Assembly: GCA_003439945.1 (NCBI GenBank)
Contig: QVRM01003963.1
Coordinates: 186,001 to 250,000, forward strand
Reading direction: 5' to 3'
Source of the DNA: Dermanyssus gallinae
Lineage: Eukaryota > Arthropoda > Arachnida > Mesostigmata > Dermanyssidae
Length of the DNA: 64,000 bases
How positions within the stretch are numbered: the first letter of the stretch is position 1; each line of letters starts with the position of its first letter. The translations under genes were made by a program, and so were the position numbers. This document shows positions 41,740-53,412 of the stretch, piece by piece. Below the pieces are notes generated by a model. That model saw only the letters and a program-made list of their open reading frames with translations. It was not told the DNA's origin and did not search any database.

Positions 41740-42650
41740 TCATCCTTGACAAGACAGACGTTTCCAACGTGTACGGGGCGTGGGCGTCCATTGCGAGCCA
41801 GGTTTGCAGATCTCAGTTGTACTCAGCAGGTACTCTCGATACCAGCGGACAGACAGCGCGCGGTAGTAGCTTGTCTTTGCCAAATGAGTTGCTCGCATGT
41901 CGGCGGCAGAGACTTGACCGTTGGGACCCAACCGGTCAAGAGGGGTTACCGAACATAGGACAGGGGCAGCAGGGCCACTAGCCACGAAAAAAGTGGGCCG
42001 GTGTGAGAGCCCTTGGACTGTCTGGATCGCCGGACTCGTACGTCAGATAATGACTGCAGCCAGTTCGGAGACAATCGTTCGAAACTCCTCGAACGTGATC
42101 AAGCTGCGGCCAAGAGTTTTCGCAAAGGCCGACTTGACGGACCCAACTAAACGCTCGTGGAAGCCACCATGTCATGGGGCTCGCGGACATATGAACTCCC
42201 ATTCGATACGGCGGTCGCGTTGAATTTTCTGCACGGCGGGATTCTTAATCGACGTAAATAATTTCTCTATATCCGTCGATGCTTTGACGAACGATCTTCC
42301 GTTGTCAGTGATCAAGTGACGACACCCTGGCTACTGACTCAGAAACCTGCTGATGGCAAGGTGGGTTTGAGCAGTGGCCATCGATGGCACGAGTTCGAGC
42401 CATATTGCTCTCGTTGCAGCACAAGTGAATAACGCAATGTAGTTTTTGTGCGTCGCCTCTCCCTGCCGAGTATAAGATGGATCACCAACCCATAGGTCGC
42501 GAATGGAGTTGACAACGTAATCCGAGCGTTCGGTAGCGATGCTTGTACCTTATCAGCTGATGATCCCTGGTGCCTCTTGCTAGTGACACAGCGCTTCAAC
42601 AGCGTTTTGATGACCTGTCTGGCGCGAAACACCCAGTAACGTCGCCGAAA
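41740..42650 (-). pseudogene. BEL/Pao integrase
   Basis: Pieces read VIKTLLKRCVTSKRHQGSSA (zinc-binding region; a Cys is lost), LPNARITLSTPFATYGL, HLITDNGRSFVKA, RRIEWEFICPRAP and GGFHERLVGSVKSAFAK, followed by the C-terminal domain (LGPNGQVSAADMR). The catalytic D...D...E region is partly preserved. Several stops and shifts make it inactive. Confidence 0.65.
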
Positions 42651-43149
42651 TTACGACAAAATCGTGTTTACATCGAGATGTGCATTAATAAGGTGCTGTT
42701 GTAGGATTAGCAGAGTCGCCAGTCGAGACTCGCCTGGCAATACGATCGGGTTTTTCTCGTCGTACGAGAAATGCGGTCCTTGACTGAGGCGAGTGCGGGC
42801 TCTTAGAATATTGTCGTTGTCAATTAGCAGTTCGATTGAACTGAGCTTAGACGTACGAGAGACGCGATCGCCTCAACGGATGGCGTCAATCTCCTTACTG
42901 AAGAACTGCTGCTACTGCGTCCATTGAACCATCTGTTTTTCGGCCATGTGCAGCGGAACCGACTCGGTAGGCAAAGGTTGTCTGCGGAGTCGCACCGTAT
43001 ATTTGATCACACTAGCAACAACACGTGTAGCGTGCTCAAGGCTACTATGACAATCAAGATCAACAAGCGGTTATGTTGTTACCTTCACTGAAGCAACAAC
43101 TGCTCGAGGCAGAGTCCGAAGCATCATAGCGGGGTTGGCTAATTGGCCT

Positions 43150-43600
43150 CTAGGAGGACGGCAGTCTTAGCCAAGACGGACCGGTCCACCAGTCCGAGGT
43201 GGCGACCAGCTGTTGAGCCGCAACTCCACGTGTTGCTAAATCAGCGATGCTTTGGTCACCCGGAACGAGGTACCAATCTGCGGATGAATTATTCTGCAGC
43301 TCGACGACTCTATTAGCGACAAACGATTTCCAACGCCCCGGGTTCTCAGCCGTCGACCAGTAATACGTGATGGTCGATCTGTGTACATAAATACTCGATC
43401 GATGTGTACAGCTAGGGCGTCCTCCAGGTAGTGTCGTAGTCGACTTGCGGTAAGGGCGGCGAGGCAATCTAGTCTAGCGAGAGTGGGCCGGGTCGACTGA
43501 TCGACACCGCGTCCACACAAATGTTCAGCAATGACCTGGGAATTGGTTTTCCATTTAGCTAGCGGCATGTTTGCTGATGCAAGCCATGCGATCAACTGAT
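43150..43600 (-). pseudogene. BEL/Pao RNase H-like and connection region
   Basis: The frames 43236-43595 and 43150-43467 overlap. They give ARLDCLAALTASRLRHYL and then YYWSTAENPGRWKSFVANRV, VPGDQSIADLATRG and WTGPSWL. The typical BEL phrase W..FVANRV...NPADL.SRG...W..GP.WL is recognisable with decay. It has a frameshift near 43380. Confidence 0.7.
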
Positions 43601-43619
43601 CAACGAACTTGACTGCTTC

Positions 43620-44538
43620 CGAATCTGTTGCGAAGCTGCAGAGTATATCGTCGTGATACAGCGAGTCAAAAAGTCAGAGAAAACCGCTTGGAGCGGCCCC
43701 CAGGTCACACGTTTCATCTGGAAGCATCTGACCTTTTCGTCGTGAGGTCCTCGCCAGAGAAACCGGAATAGACGACAATCGTTGTCAGTAAGGTTTATCC
43801 GGATGTATGCCTTGGTGATATCGGCAGAGATTGCGACGCGGTGGAGGCGAAAGTTGATTAAGAGTTTGACAAGTTCCGGGTTGAGATTCGGTCAGACGAG
43901 GAGGTGGTGGTCAAGTGACGCCTTTCCTGGCGCTGATGATGAGCAGTCAAAGACAATCCAGATTTTTGAGGTAGTCCCCGATGTCGTTATCACCTGGTGA
44001 TGAGGCACGAACAAAGAATCGTCGCAATTGTCCTCGGCCTCAAGGTCAACGTCGAACAACCCCTTAGCATGTCCCTCGCGTACAAAGGTCATCACCTCAT
44101 CATCATATCGCTTGTACGTCTCAGGATCGCGGCGAAGGGATCGAAGTTTACCTTTCAGGCGGGCGAGAGCTGTGATTTTGTTGTTCCACAGTTGCAGTAT
44201 GCTGTCTTTTCGTGGTAACGGGACAGTGTACTCTTTGCCATTGTAAGACACACTTTCTTCGAATTGGCAAACGGCGGCGGCATCCTGAGATGAGAGGCCC
44301 GGTGACGCTCGATATTGCGCGCGGGTTTCGACAGCGCGGCCGCGCAGCAATGAGTGATGACGTTCGCTACATCAGCTTTAACGTTGGGCGACGTTGTTGG
44401 CCCGCCAATGATCCATCCCAACCGTGTCTGTTTCGCAACAAGACTATCAATGACACGTTTTTCGCGGCAAAGAAACGCCAGTTTGTAAAACTGATCAATT
44501 CCAACTAGTAGTTTTTTTGCCTGTACAATTAATTGCAA
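43620..44538 (-). pseudogene. BEL/Pao protease end and reverse transcriptase start
   Basis: The minus strand shows LLVGIDQFYKLAFL and TRLGWIIGG (end of the BEL protease region), then FEESVSYNGKEYTVPLP, YDDEVMTFVREGHAKGLFDV, FVPHHQVITTSGTTSKIWIV and FDCSSSAPGKASLDHHLL. In a further frame it reads ISADITKAYIRINLT and DCRLFRFLW. These are standard BEL/Pao RT landmarks. At least two frameshifts are present and the YxDD box is not visible. Confidence 0.75.
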
Positions 44539-44559
44539 GTTTTATTATAATTTAGAAGA

Positions 44560-45780
44560 ATATATATAATGCTTCACGGCATTGCTGCTCGTCGTCCTAG
44601 TTGCTCCTTCTGCGCGCCGTAGCCGCTCTATCGCTCATGCCCGTGAGGAATTCCTGCCCGCCCCCTGGCGCGAAGATCCGGGTCCATCCAGTCTCTCATA
44701 GTTCCGAGCACTGAGGTCACGTTACCTCTTTGGATCTCCAGGGACAGTCGCTGGGAGAAGAAGGCGTGCGCCCTCTTGTCCATCGTCGCCTGCCGTAACG
44801 CGTCGCTAACCCGAGAGATCAATGTTACCGTGAGGGGCCCAGGGCCACCCATCGTCTCGAACGCGAATGGCGAGAAGTGGTGCGCCCGACTTAGGTCCGC
44901 ATACTTTCTTATCTTTGAGGTCTCAGCTCGCGAAACGGCAGTCCCCGAGCGGGACGCGCCGGGACCGACAAGGGAAGGGGTCAGAGAGTCGGTCACCGTC
45001 GCATCCCACACCAGGGAACGACCCTTATAGAAGGGTATCAAAGTCATACCGTCGGGGCGCTTACCGTCGTCTCTTGAAAGCCCAGGTGGTTCCAGGACGC
45101 AAGGAATCCCCGCCCTCCGCAGCGATCCTGCAAGCATTTAATTGAGGGCAGTGTGTCTTGGGCGCCGGCCCGCTGCGTGAGCGCAAGACAGGCCGTGTCT
45201 GGCGAGTCGCCCGATGGGCTCGCCACAAGAGCATCTGTGTGGCTCAACCAAATCAGCCCCCAATCTCAGGCCAACGCATATCCGGGTGGATTGGTCATCA
45301 AGGCGGGTACCCAGTGAGTCAGCGGGTAGTGCATGCAACCAGTCGCTTGCTCCTGGGCGAGCGACAGCTAGAACACGTGCCTTGTCCTTGTCATCCTCGC
45401 ATTCTTCAAGCAGCGAACTAAGCGAAGCTTCGTGGGCCTTCTCGGCTTAGGCCCTCTGGCAGGCTAGTCTATCGGGACCAGGCGATGAAGCTTGAAGTCT
45501 AGTCGCAATATCGTCACGAGCCGCCTCGAACATTGCCTGGGCCGCCGGCGGGAACAGGCGCTAGACATTTTCCGACGTAGCATGCATCGAGGCAGCCACG
45601 GCCGGGCCCGCCAAGAATCGAACCGAGGGGAGACCAAGGCCGCCCATGGACGTGGGGAGGGCCGCCTGGCGCACCTCTCGTGGTCGTAAGTTTAGACTCA
45701 GCACCGTCTGTAGGGCCTCCACCACCTGGTCGTCGAATGGTTGGAGAAGATGGTTCAAATCGCCTGAGCAGTCTATGGAC
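44560..45780 (-). mobile_element. RLE element subfamily D, 3' part
   Basis: The 3' half of the element whose 5' half lies at 47068-48337; a mariner lies between. The RT palm is missing on both sides of the mariner. The element ends in an A/T-rich 3' UTR, without (AAT)n, around 44530-44560, where the BEL element starts. Confidence 0.75.
44628..45758 (-). pseudogene. Subfamily D post-RT and RLE endonuclease
   Basis: Frames 45561-45758 (QAALPTSMGGLGLPSVRF), 45138-45338 (SDWLHALPADSLGTRLDD and the knuckle CSCG...RHGLSC) and 44628-45137 (LEPPGLSRDDGKRPDGMTL, LVWDATVTDSLTPSLVG, FFSQRLSLEIQRGN). A stop at about 45140 replaces the residue after RRPRHTALN. The acidic pair is intact. The knuckle has the same CXCX9HX3C spacing as subfamily C. 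Confidence 0.7.
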
Positions 45781-47067
45781 CGTAAAATACAGGTAGTTCA
45801 ACAAGTTATTAAAATGAGCTTTTCAGAATTCGAATTTTGGCGTGCTTTCACGGCTATTGGAAACGGCAACTTTTCAAATGCTAGCAGTCAAAATATTATG
45901 GTGATTGGCCGTTGCGATTTCGTTTGATCGCTTTTCCCGTGCAACGTATCGGCGTGATTTTGAAAAATGGAGAAAAAATAGTTTCGAGTGGTTATCAAGC
46001 ATTTTTATTTCAAAGGTTGGAATGCGACCCAAGTGAAAACAGAGTTAGACGAGGTGTACGGTGACTCTGCGCCATGTTTTGCCACTGTTTCCAACTGGAT
46101 TAATGAGTTAAAAAGAGGTCGCAGGAGCACCGAGGATGAACTACGTTCAAGACGCCCAAAAACGGCTACTGATGAGGAAAACGTGAAAAAAGTGCTAAAA
46201 TCATTGCCGCAGATAAGCGAGAGAACATTAGGGGGATAGCGGAGGCCCTGGAGATCAGTTTGGGTAGTGTGCATTTCATCCTGCACAAGAACTTGAAGAC
46301 GAAAGAGCTTAGAGCAAAATGGGTGCCGCATTTGCTCAACCAAGGCCAAAAAAGCGCGCGTGTTTCCGCTTCACAGCGAACTTTGGCCAATATGTCAAAA
46401 AATCCGTCGGATTTTTGGCGCAGGTTCGTGACCGTCGATGAAAGCTGGGTCCATCACTACACTCCCGAGACCCAAGAAGCATCTCGTCAATGGTGTGCAC
46501 CTGGTGAAGGACCTCCGAAGAGGGTGCGGACAACGGCATCGGCCGGAAAGATGATGGCTACGGTTTTTTGGGACCGACGTGGAATAATTCTGGTCGACTA
46601 CCTTGAGAGTGGTAAAACGATCACGGGAGAATATTATGCAAGACTGTTGGACTGCCTGAAGCAAGAACTCATCGTGAAACGGCCCGCTTTGCAGAAGAAG
46701 GTTGTCCTGTTTCACCAGGACAACGCTCCCGCACACAAGTCGCGGCAAGCAACGGCAAAACTGGCCCAACTGAGGTTCGAACTTATTGAACAACCTTCCT
46801 ATTCTCCAGACCTGGCCCCCTCTGATTATTTCCTCTTCGGACATTTGAAGAATAGTCTCGGCGAAAAGCGTTTTTCCAGCAATGAAGAGGTTAAGGCTGC
46901 TGTCAATGCCTTATTGCAGTCTAAAGACGCGAAATTCTACTCAAGAGGTATAAATGCTCTGAAATCTCGGTGGGAAAAGTTCATTGAGCTTCTCGGGGAG
47001 TATATCGAATAAGAAAAAATTAAAAACAAGATTTGGAAAATTCTTGGTGCCGAAAATGCCGAAAATA
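45781..47067 (+). mobile_element. Mariner transposon inserted in RLE subfamily D
   Basis: Transposase gene 45967-47012 with flanking non-RLE sequence. Left end possibly near 45789 (TACAGGTAGTTCAAC). No matching right inverted repeat was found before RLE sequence resumes at about 47068, so the right end is truncated or degenerate. Confidence 0.7.
45967..47012 (+). pseudogene. Mariner transposase (DD34D), nearly intact
   Basis: The N-terminal HTH is clear (HFYFKGWNATQVKTELDEVYG, VSNWINELKRGR), followed by the second HTH (IRGIAEALEISLGSVHFIL). The catalytic triad is VDESWVHH, VLFHQDNAPAH and LAPSDYFLFGHL, with 34 residues between the second and third D, the mariner signature. It ends KSRWEKFIELLGEYIE. 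The start ATG at 45967 is followed by a stop at codon 5, and one A appears to be missing in the A-run near 46197, shifting the frame. Only two lesions are seen, so the insertion is fairly young. Confidence 0.85.
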
Positions 47068-48337
47068 ACGTCTCGGCGCCAAACAACAGGACAGATGGCT
47101 CTTTGTACGCGTGTTCTACTAAGGTGAAGAGTTCCGGGACTGTATCCCGAACCGCACGAAGGAGGTGATCCCTACGGATGGTGTTGAATGCATTGCGAAA
47201 ATCCAACTTTAGGAGTGCCGTATCGGGGGGACTTGATTGCATAAAGGCTCTTGCTGCATGTACGGCAGTCTCCGTTTCGCCCGCCATGCCATTTCCCAGC
47301 TGGTGCGGGCCAAGTTGTTCCATAATAAGTTCTTTGGCCTCGCGGCGGCTCCGTAACGTAAGAGAGCAGGCAATGGGGCGAACCGATGCGTCTTTTTTGC
47401 GCAGTGCGAATAGGTTGGCGCCGAACACGATCGCCCTGACCTCAGCCGGCAGTCGGCCCCATCTCAGGACGTTCATCACTCTGGCAAGTGATGCGGCCAG
47501 TCTCCCGGCCACCGGTCCGATCCCGGGGGAAAGGAGATCCTTTAGATGGTGCGGACAGAGACCGTCAAGACCAGCGGACGAACTAGCCGGAAAGCCGGCT
47601 ACAGCTCCCAAGACGTCATCGACTGAGGTTTGATGCTGCGTCATCGAGTCAGGATAAGCCAAGTGCGGCGGAGCAGGTGGGTGCTTGGTGGCAAGCGAAG
47701 CTAGGACTCCGTCCCCCGAGGCAAATGAGTCGGTAGAGCATAATAGTCGGGCCGCCCCGGAAACGCCTCCCTCAGATAGCTTGCTCGAAACGCGGCGTGC
47801 CGAGTCCTCAGGCGAGTCGCACGGGTCCGTTCTGGCTCTTCTAATACCTCCTACGCGATACTCAAGACGCCAGCCATCGCGAAATGCACGGAGGTTCGAT
47901 CGGACAGTCGCTGCCAAAGACATTGACGACAAGGTGCGAGGTGGCAGTTGAAGGATCACATAAGCGAATGACAGGAGCGACTCCCACGAGGGTAGGTCGT
48001 TGTTGGCCGCCACAAGGTCGAGGACGTCGCAAAGGAGCTCGGCAACCAAAGGCCTCACCGCCCGGGGAACCACGCGCATCACCCTTGATTGTTGGGTCGA
48101 AATGCTGAGCCTATCGACCAGCGGCTGTCTCGGCTGCGACGGGAGTGTTGGCGCAGAGGATACAGTCGGAGACGGAGCGGCAGTCGCAGACGTGGAACGG
48201 CATCTAGCTTGATGAATGGGGGGACCGCAGCGGGTGATGTCCCAGCCGCATCTTGGACAAATAACCCTTATAGAGGGGTTACCTGCTACTGAAGCACTCT
48301 GGGGAGGGGGATAGGAAGCTGAGTCAGGGTCCGTCAT
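47068..48337 (-). pseudogene. RLE subfamily D ORF2, N-terminal part
   Basis: The frame starts MTDPDSASYPPPQSAS, with a zinc-finger-like VICPRCGWDITRCGPP...HQARC (CX2CX11HX3C) at residues 29-51. Then come SAGLDGLCPHHLKDLLSPG, VFGANLFALRKKDASVRPIA, QLGNGMAGETETAVHAARAF and LLKLDFRNAFNTIRRDHLL. About 420 codons are open, and RLE sequence ends at LLFGAET near 47068. It shows the normal spacing between finger and RT, about 170 residues, unlike the deleted ORF2s at 2587 and 15969. Confidence 0.75.
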
Positions 48338-48339
48338 TG

Positions 48340-48660
48340 GGAAGTGGGTACGGTGGACACCAGACCTTGCAGCAACGGCGCCAGACCTAGCAGCGGACGC
48401 AGTGCGTTAACGATGCCTCGAAGCGTGTCGGCTAGCTTCGGATTGGTACGTGCGAGCAGTGATGCGGCCTTGGACAAAAAACCACGCAAGACGAGTCCCC
48501 TCTAGGGTGAAGGCCCCTGCAGTCAACGCAGCGAGCGCGATTTCGACATGATGCGGCAAGATGGTCGTGCGCACCACATCTTCTACACGCACGAGCGCGA
48601 GTGCGTCGAGTTGCCGTGTGGTCAGTACGTTAGCAATTGAAGCAAACAATCGGCGACGAT
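48340..48660 (-). pseudogene. Possible end of subfamily D ORF1
   Basis: A minus-strand frame (48407-48649, continuing with a shift to 48340) gives MFASIANVLTTRQLDAL, TLEGTRLAWFFVQGRI and then LRPLLGLAPLLQG before a stop just ahead of ORF2. Its position and hydrophobic C-terminus parallel the end of ORF1 at 15829. No knuckles are included. Confidence 0.35.
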
Positions 48661-49195
48661 GCTTCGACCGTTACATCGTGATCCCTCCACACAATAAAGA
48701 CCTTAGTAGGTGGTGTCCTTTTGAACAGAACGTGTATCCTGCTAGACGGCACTCGGATACATGCTCTGCTTATCTTTCCACCCAGGCCTCGTGTCCCTCC
48801 TCATTTTTACCGCGCCGTACGAGGCAAGCTCGGATAGAAGGCACTCGTCAGAGGAGGCCGGGTTGACGTCTTTGATAACGCCCTAAAACTGATCCATTGA
48901 GGAACATAGTCCCACGACCGTCACGCCTCCTAATACCTTGAGTGACACTAAATCACTTGCGGCTTCGAGACTTACCTTTTTCGCATTGGAAATGCAGGTA
49001 CGCCACTCTGCAAGCACCGCGAAGGAACAACGAAGGACACGCTCAAACACACAATACTGATGTGACCGGTGTGGGCTCTACGTACGGACAAAACGACAGC
49101 AAATGACGGCAACCTTAAAAAGCTGATACACCATCTTATGAACTCACGTGGTGACTGGAACGTGCGCAGCTAAGATAAGGATGTTGCAATTTACC
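48661..49195. other. No gene recognised
   Basis: Mixed-composition sequence with no convincing frame or repeat on either strand. It may hold upstream parts of subfamily D that have decayed. Confidence 0.4.
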
Positions 49196-49199
49196 CCTC

Positions 49200-49365
49200 T
49201 CAATTGTTTGAAGTACTGCTTGAGCAGTTCCCAGTTGAGTGTAGGGATGCGGGCACGAGTGGTTTTTAGTGGGTTTGAGCCCCACACTACCTGCTCACAT
49301 TTGCAATCGAGCTTTCCTGCCGTGGTGTCCGTGTATGCGTACTGCATTTCCCAGTTAGTACTAAA
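49200..49365 (+). repeat. SINE-like repeat, copy 1
   Basis: GGGTTTGAGCCCCACACTAC resembles a B box and its flank. The following GAGCTTTCCTGCCGTGG and TGCGTACTGCATTTCCC match 59231-59305 (GAGTTTTCCTACGCGTAG, TGCGTAACTGCATTTCCC). A shared order of motifs downstream of a B box suggests a tRNA-type SINE family. Confidence 0.55.
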
Positions 49366-49940
49366 AAAAAAGACGCAGTTAACTCGCATTTTGCAGTTGT
49401 CACACACGAGTTGTAGTTCCACTACGTCACAGTGACGACATGAGTGACGACATAAAATTTGCGAGAAATTCAAGGTTTAGTAGCGACTAGTCACGTCAGT
49501 CTCTCTTCTTTCCCTATGTTTTTTTTCTACATGTGAGTTTATTTTGCTTGCTCTACCGGCTTATGTGTCTAGCGTAGGTCCTCCCATTTTGTAGAAGACA
49601 GGCGATCCGAGTCGGTTGTACTGAATCTACGTGAAGACAAGTTGGGAATTCCTTAGAGATCAGGCTTCCTAAATATGCAGTAATTTCTGCACGGCGACGC
49701 CTGAGACTAATCGGGGTCCCAATGTCGTTGGCACTGTTCAGCAATTTTCTTCCGTTCAGTATTGTCCTCCGGGAGGGAGCAATTTAGAATGATAGACTGT
49801 GCAAATGATATTCTTATGCATACTCAATGTAAGTGCAATAAATGCGATCACATTATATAGACGACGTATTGACGCGGTTAGTGATCTGTATGGTATACGC
49901 AACCTTCGCTTCCTATTAGAAAACTTTACGCGCTACGTGT
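49366..49940. other. No gene recognised
   Basis: AT-rich sequence with short open frames only. Confidence 0.4.
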
Positions 49941-50039
49941 AGCCATCCCGCGGGATAATTCCTTCAACGAGCTCGTTCCAGCTCCAGACGCGCTCATCGA
50001 AGCGCCCGTCTGGAGACATTGCTGCACACTCTTTGCAGA

Positions 50040-50210
50040 GTCCTTCTGGGCACATTCGGCCGGGCCGATTTACAGCGATGCCTCTGCGCGGCTTGACTCA
50101 AGGAGACGGAAAGCGGCCTGACGTGATTCCCTTCGAGCCAAGCGATGTTACTGTGTCGGACTCATTCACACCCTGTTTGATTTGAGCAGCGCATTGGAAG
50201 AGAGTACCTA
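50040..50210 (+). pseudogene. Relic of an RLE endonuclease domain
   Basis: Around 50095-50200 the plus strand reads TQGDGKRPDVIPFEPSDVTVSDSFTPCLI, which aligns with DGKRPDGMTL...VTDSL.PSL of subfamily D, with the segment carrying LVWDAT deleted. The flanks are unreadable. Confidence 0.5.
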
Positions 50211-50483
50211 GCCGAGAGGACTGAGAAGAGGACATGCCGTGAGTACGCAAATACTGGGCATGCGTATAACTTTGCCGTTCGCTTTTGCGGGCCTAGAAGA
50301 AGGACTCCAGTTTTGAATTTAATATTATCCCATCTGCTCTGCGTCGAATAACATCACGAGAAATAAAAGGTTGGACGAATTTCGTGAGCAGAAGATTTCA
50401 AATTTGATTCAACGAGGTAACAGAAAAGTCGTTGGCAAATTAGGCCAGCGAAATTCTGTCAACGTCGACAATCACGCGGGCGC

Positions 50484-50518
<35 letters not shown>

Positions 50519-52814
50519 AGTACTATCTTATGTTTATATATAGTTGATGTATTGTGGGGTTCATCGGCCTGCACATTGAGCTCGAATTGTGGCAGTACTT
50601 TTGTGCATATGGTGCTCTTGGAGCTTCTGCTGTCTGCCCTATTTTTAATCGTGAAACTAAACACAGATGTGATGCAATTCTGTAAATTAATTGTGTGTGA
50701 ACTTGAACATGAAGAACTGTATAATGGGGTACAAAATGGGCTAAACAATATATGGAGCGTCATACCCCATCTCCCTTGTTATCTTCATCACGATATATAT
50801 ATATATATATATATACAGGGTATATGAGGAATATGTAATGCAGGATATATGGAATTGTAGAGCTCGTTAAAACAATTTTTTTATAATGGAATATGGTCTC
50901 TGAGAAGTCTTGTTTCGGAGTGAGAGTGAAATTACTACAATTTGTAACTGGGGTTATTGTCCGACATCGGAGCACAAAATGTGCAATTGCGAGACAACTA
51001 GTCCTCCTATACAGAAACTAAGCACCATGTCGTGTTCGTTCTAAAGAATATATATTGTAGGCCAGAAGATGCGACACGGTCGGTTAGAACAGAATTCGCT
51101 AAAATGAAGTTATTTTATTAGCTTTTATACTAAATATATTAAAATCATTACCTTACGACCACTCACAGCGCTCAAAGCTGCACTCACAGCGCTCATTCAG
51201 GCAAACGCACATTTAATGGCGATAATTTTGGTACCAAACTGGTGGCAATGCGGCAAATAACGTTATTTTTGCGAATTCTGTTCTATGACCTCGATGTCGT
51301 AGGCCATCGAAGCAACCTTCAGGTCAAAAAGAGCTTTTAGCGTGCACTCTTGTTATATAAAAGCACAAATATGTCTACAGCCGTTTAACGACAACATGTC
51401 ATATAGAAAGCACCCCGCATTTAAATTGGCATTTTTGCAGTGCCGATATTCTCTAAGGCTCGCAATTCTCTATTCTGTGACTTAACGTATGGAGATCACT
51501 GCGACGCCTGCAATGCAAACCTATAGAGTAAAATGTATTAACTGCTGAAGGTTCTGTGCGCATATTGGCATCTAGCCTTTTCGTGAACGTATGCAAAAGG
51601 TTTGTGAGGAAAAGCTTAAAAGTTTTAGAGTTCTTGTCGTAAAAGTCCAAGAAAAGACCATTAAAATTGGCTAAAGTAGGATTATTTTGCCGTGCAATTC
51701 GATAACAGTGAGTTGGCTCCTCAGTTGTTTTGCAAAAATAGATTTTCAGACCTTCAGACTATGATTTAATCCGGCCGCTTCAAGACGTCGAGCAAATAAC
51801 GTGTTCTAAAAATCATTTGAGCGCTCCATCATTATATATGAGTAATGTTTTTCTCAGCCTTTATTATTTTTATTTTTGCGTATACAATGACTGATAAACA
51901 AAAAAATCACTAAGTCGTTTGCAGATTAAAAGGTCGCTCGCATTTCTACTATTCTGCAACAAATAGGTGATTTGAGTAGCCGGTATTAGGTCCAAAAGAG
52001 CAGAAGCATTTCATTAATCCTCCGGAAGCCCTCCTATGTTTGCGGTGGTAATATCTTAATTTAAAAACAAAAAACCTTAAAGTTCTGTCGACGTATGCGA
52101 GTAGCAGCAGTAATAACCTTCTCTCCTGGGTCGATCTCACAAACAAGTAATAGCAACACTAAGGTTTCGCGCGTATACAGACTATATTATATCTAGCTAG
52201 AAATACCAACGCAATTAAATGCAAGTGCAAACTAGAAGCTCATCGAGTCAACCGATTTGTAATTTAGGTGTATAAGAGGTTATCTTAAGCTATAGCAGTT
52301 TATCTGCTGGTAGTGCATGACTTCGATCACTAGAAATGTTTCATCGATTTCACTTACCAGTAACGTGCAGCTTCATACATTCGAAGCGCAGAATCTGCGC
52401 CGTGTGATGTAATAAATCATTGTGCAATTTTGTTCTTTGCAATACCTGTTTCTCTGCACGCATGGGCTGCCAACTTTTTTGTCCATAATTTTTTTATTTT
52501 AAAATAATCTCTGCTGATTTGAAGTATCAAAGCTTAAATAAACGTTAGGTTTTACACGCTATAAGCTCAGCGGTGTTATAGTTGTACGTCGCTATTTATT
52601 CTCACCTCGTCAAATTCTTAAAAACGGTGGACACAGAATGCGTTATATTTACGGGAATATTCGCCTCAAAAATTGCACCAATGGCCTCAAATGGCATTCA
52701 ACTCATCTGGAGGATATGCTCAATGCAACCTAACTGTCGAAGTTTGACAAGGCCATCCTGAAAAGAGCCCTAGACTGCACACGACTTTCGAAAACCATCT
52801 TGTTTACCTGTAAT
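50211..52814. other. AT-rich region without recognised genes; two (TA)n tracts
   Basis: (TA)n tracts lie at about 50484-50513 and 50793-50815. The latter is followed by TACAGGGTATATGAGG, which resembles mariner-type terminal repeats but has no partner. The rest (50820-52814) has no frame with recognisable motifs. Confidence 0.5.
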
Positions 52815-53270
52815 ATTATCTTTTGCGCGACTAGAAAGATGCTTCACAATATATCTGAAGCGGGTTATTTGCTTACCGCGGATGGCATGAAACCGTGTAC
52901 CTGCCTTTTACAGGACCACTTCAGCAATTTTTGGAGTGGCAGGGAAAAGTGACCGAGGCCTCGACAGAGGTAGCGCAGTCAGATGTGTACCTCGCCCAGG
53001 AGCTTTGGGATAGAATGGCATGCACTAGCCGGCACGTGTACACAAGGTACATTGTGCACGGCTATAATCACTTGGTATGATCGCACAAGGATTTCAAGGA
53101 CCAATTAAGCAATCATTGTCGTTGCCGATTCTGCTCGCAGATATGCGCTAAAGCTAAAGCTGCCAGACGTGTCGGCGGTCTTTGCACGTTTTCGCCCGGT
53201 GGGACGGTCACGAAAGTGTATAAATTGTGTATAATATAATGACAACTGTATTTTTTGACGTAACAAACAA
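52815..53270 (+). mobile_element. 3' fragment of the RTE-like LINE family
   Basis: The plus strand matches the end of the 59749-63095 element: the stretch around GCGCGACTAGAAAGATGCTT, then PLQQFLEWQGKVTEASTEVA, DRMACTSRHVYTRYIVHGY, CRCRFCSQICAKA and the FSPGGTVTKVYKL tail. It is 5'-truncated and older than the 59.7 kb copy. Confidence 0.8.
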
Positions 53271-53412
53271 AATATGTTTTATTTAAAACATTGCATTGTG
53301 TTTTCCTTCCCACTCCTTTGCTTAAGGTGCGGCTGGACCGATGAACTTCAAATGCAGCAGTATATTGAAGTTGTAGTACGTTTTTTCAATTCTCAACGCC
53401 GACTTGGTTCGG

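Larger units (their letters stand above)
41450..44538 (-). mobile_element. BEL/Pao LTR retrotransposon, decayed
   Basis: On the minus strand the order is: protease end/RT start 44155-44538, RT 43620-44350, RNase H and connection 43150-43600, integrase about 41740-42650 and a C-terminal piece 41447-41791. All parts are in separate frames. No LTR pair was found; subfamily D begins at the high-coordinate end. Confidence 0.75.
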
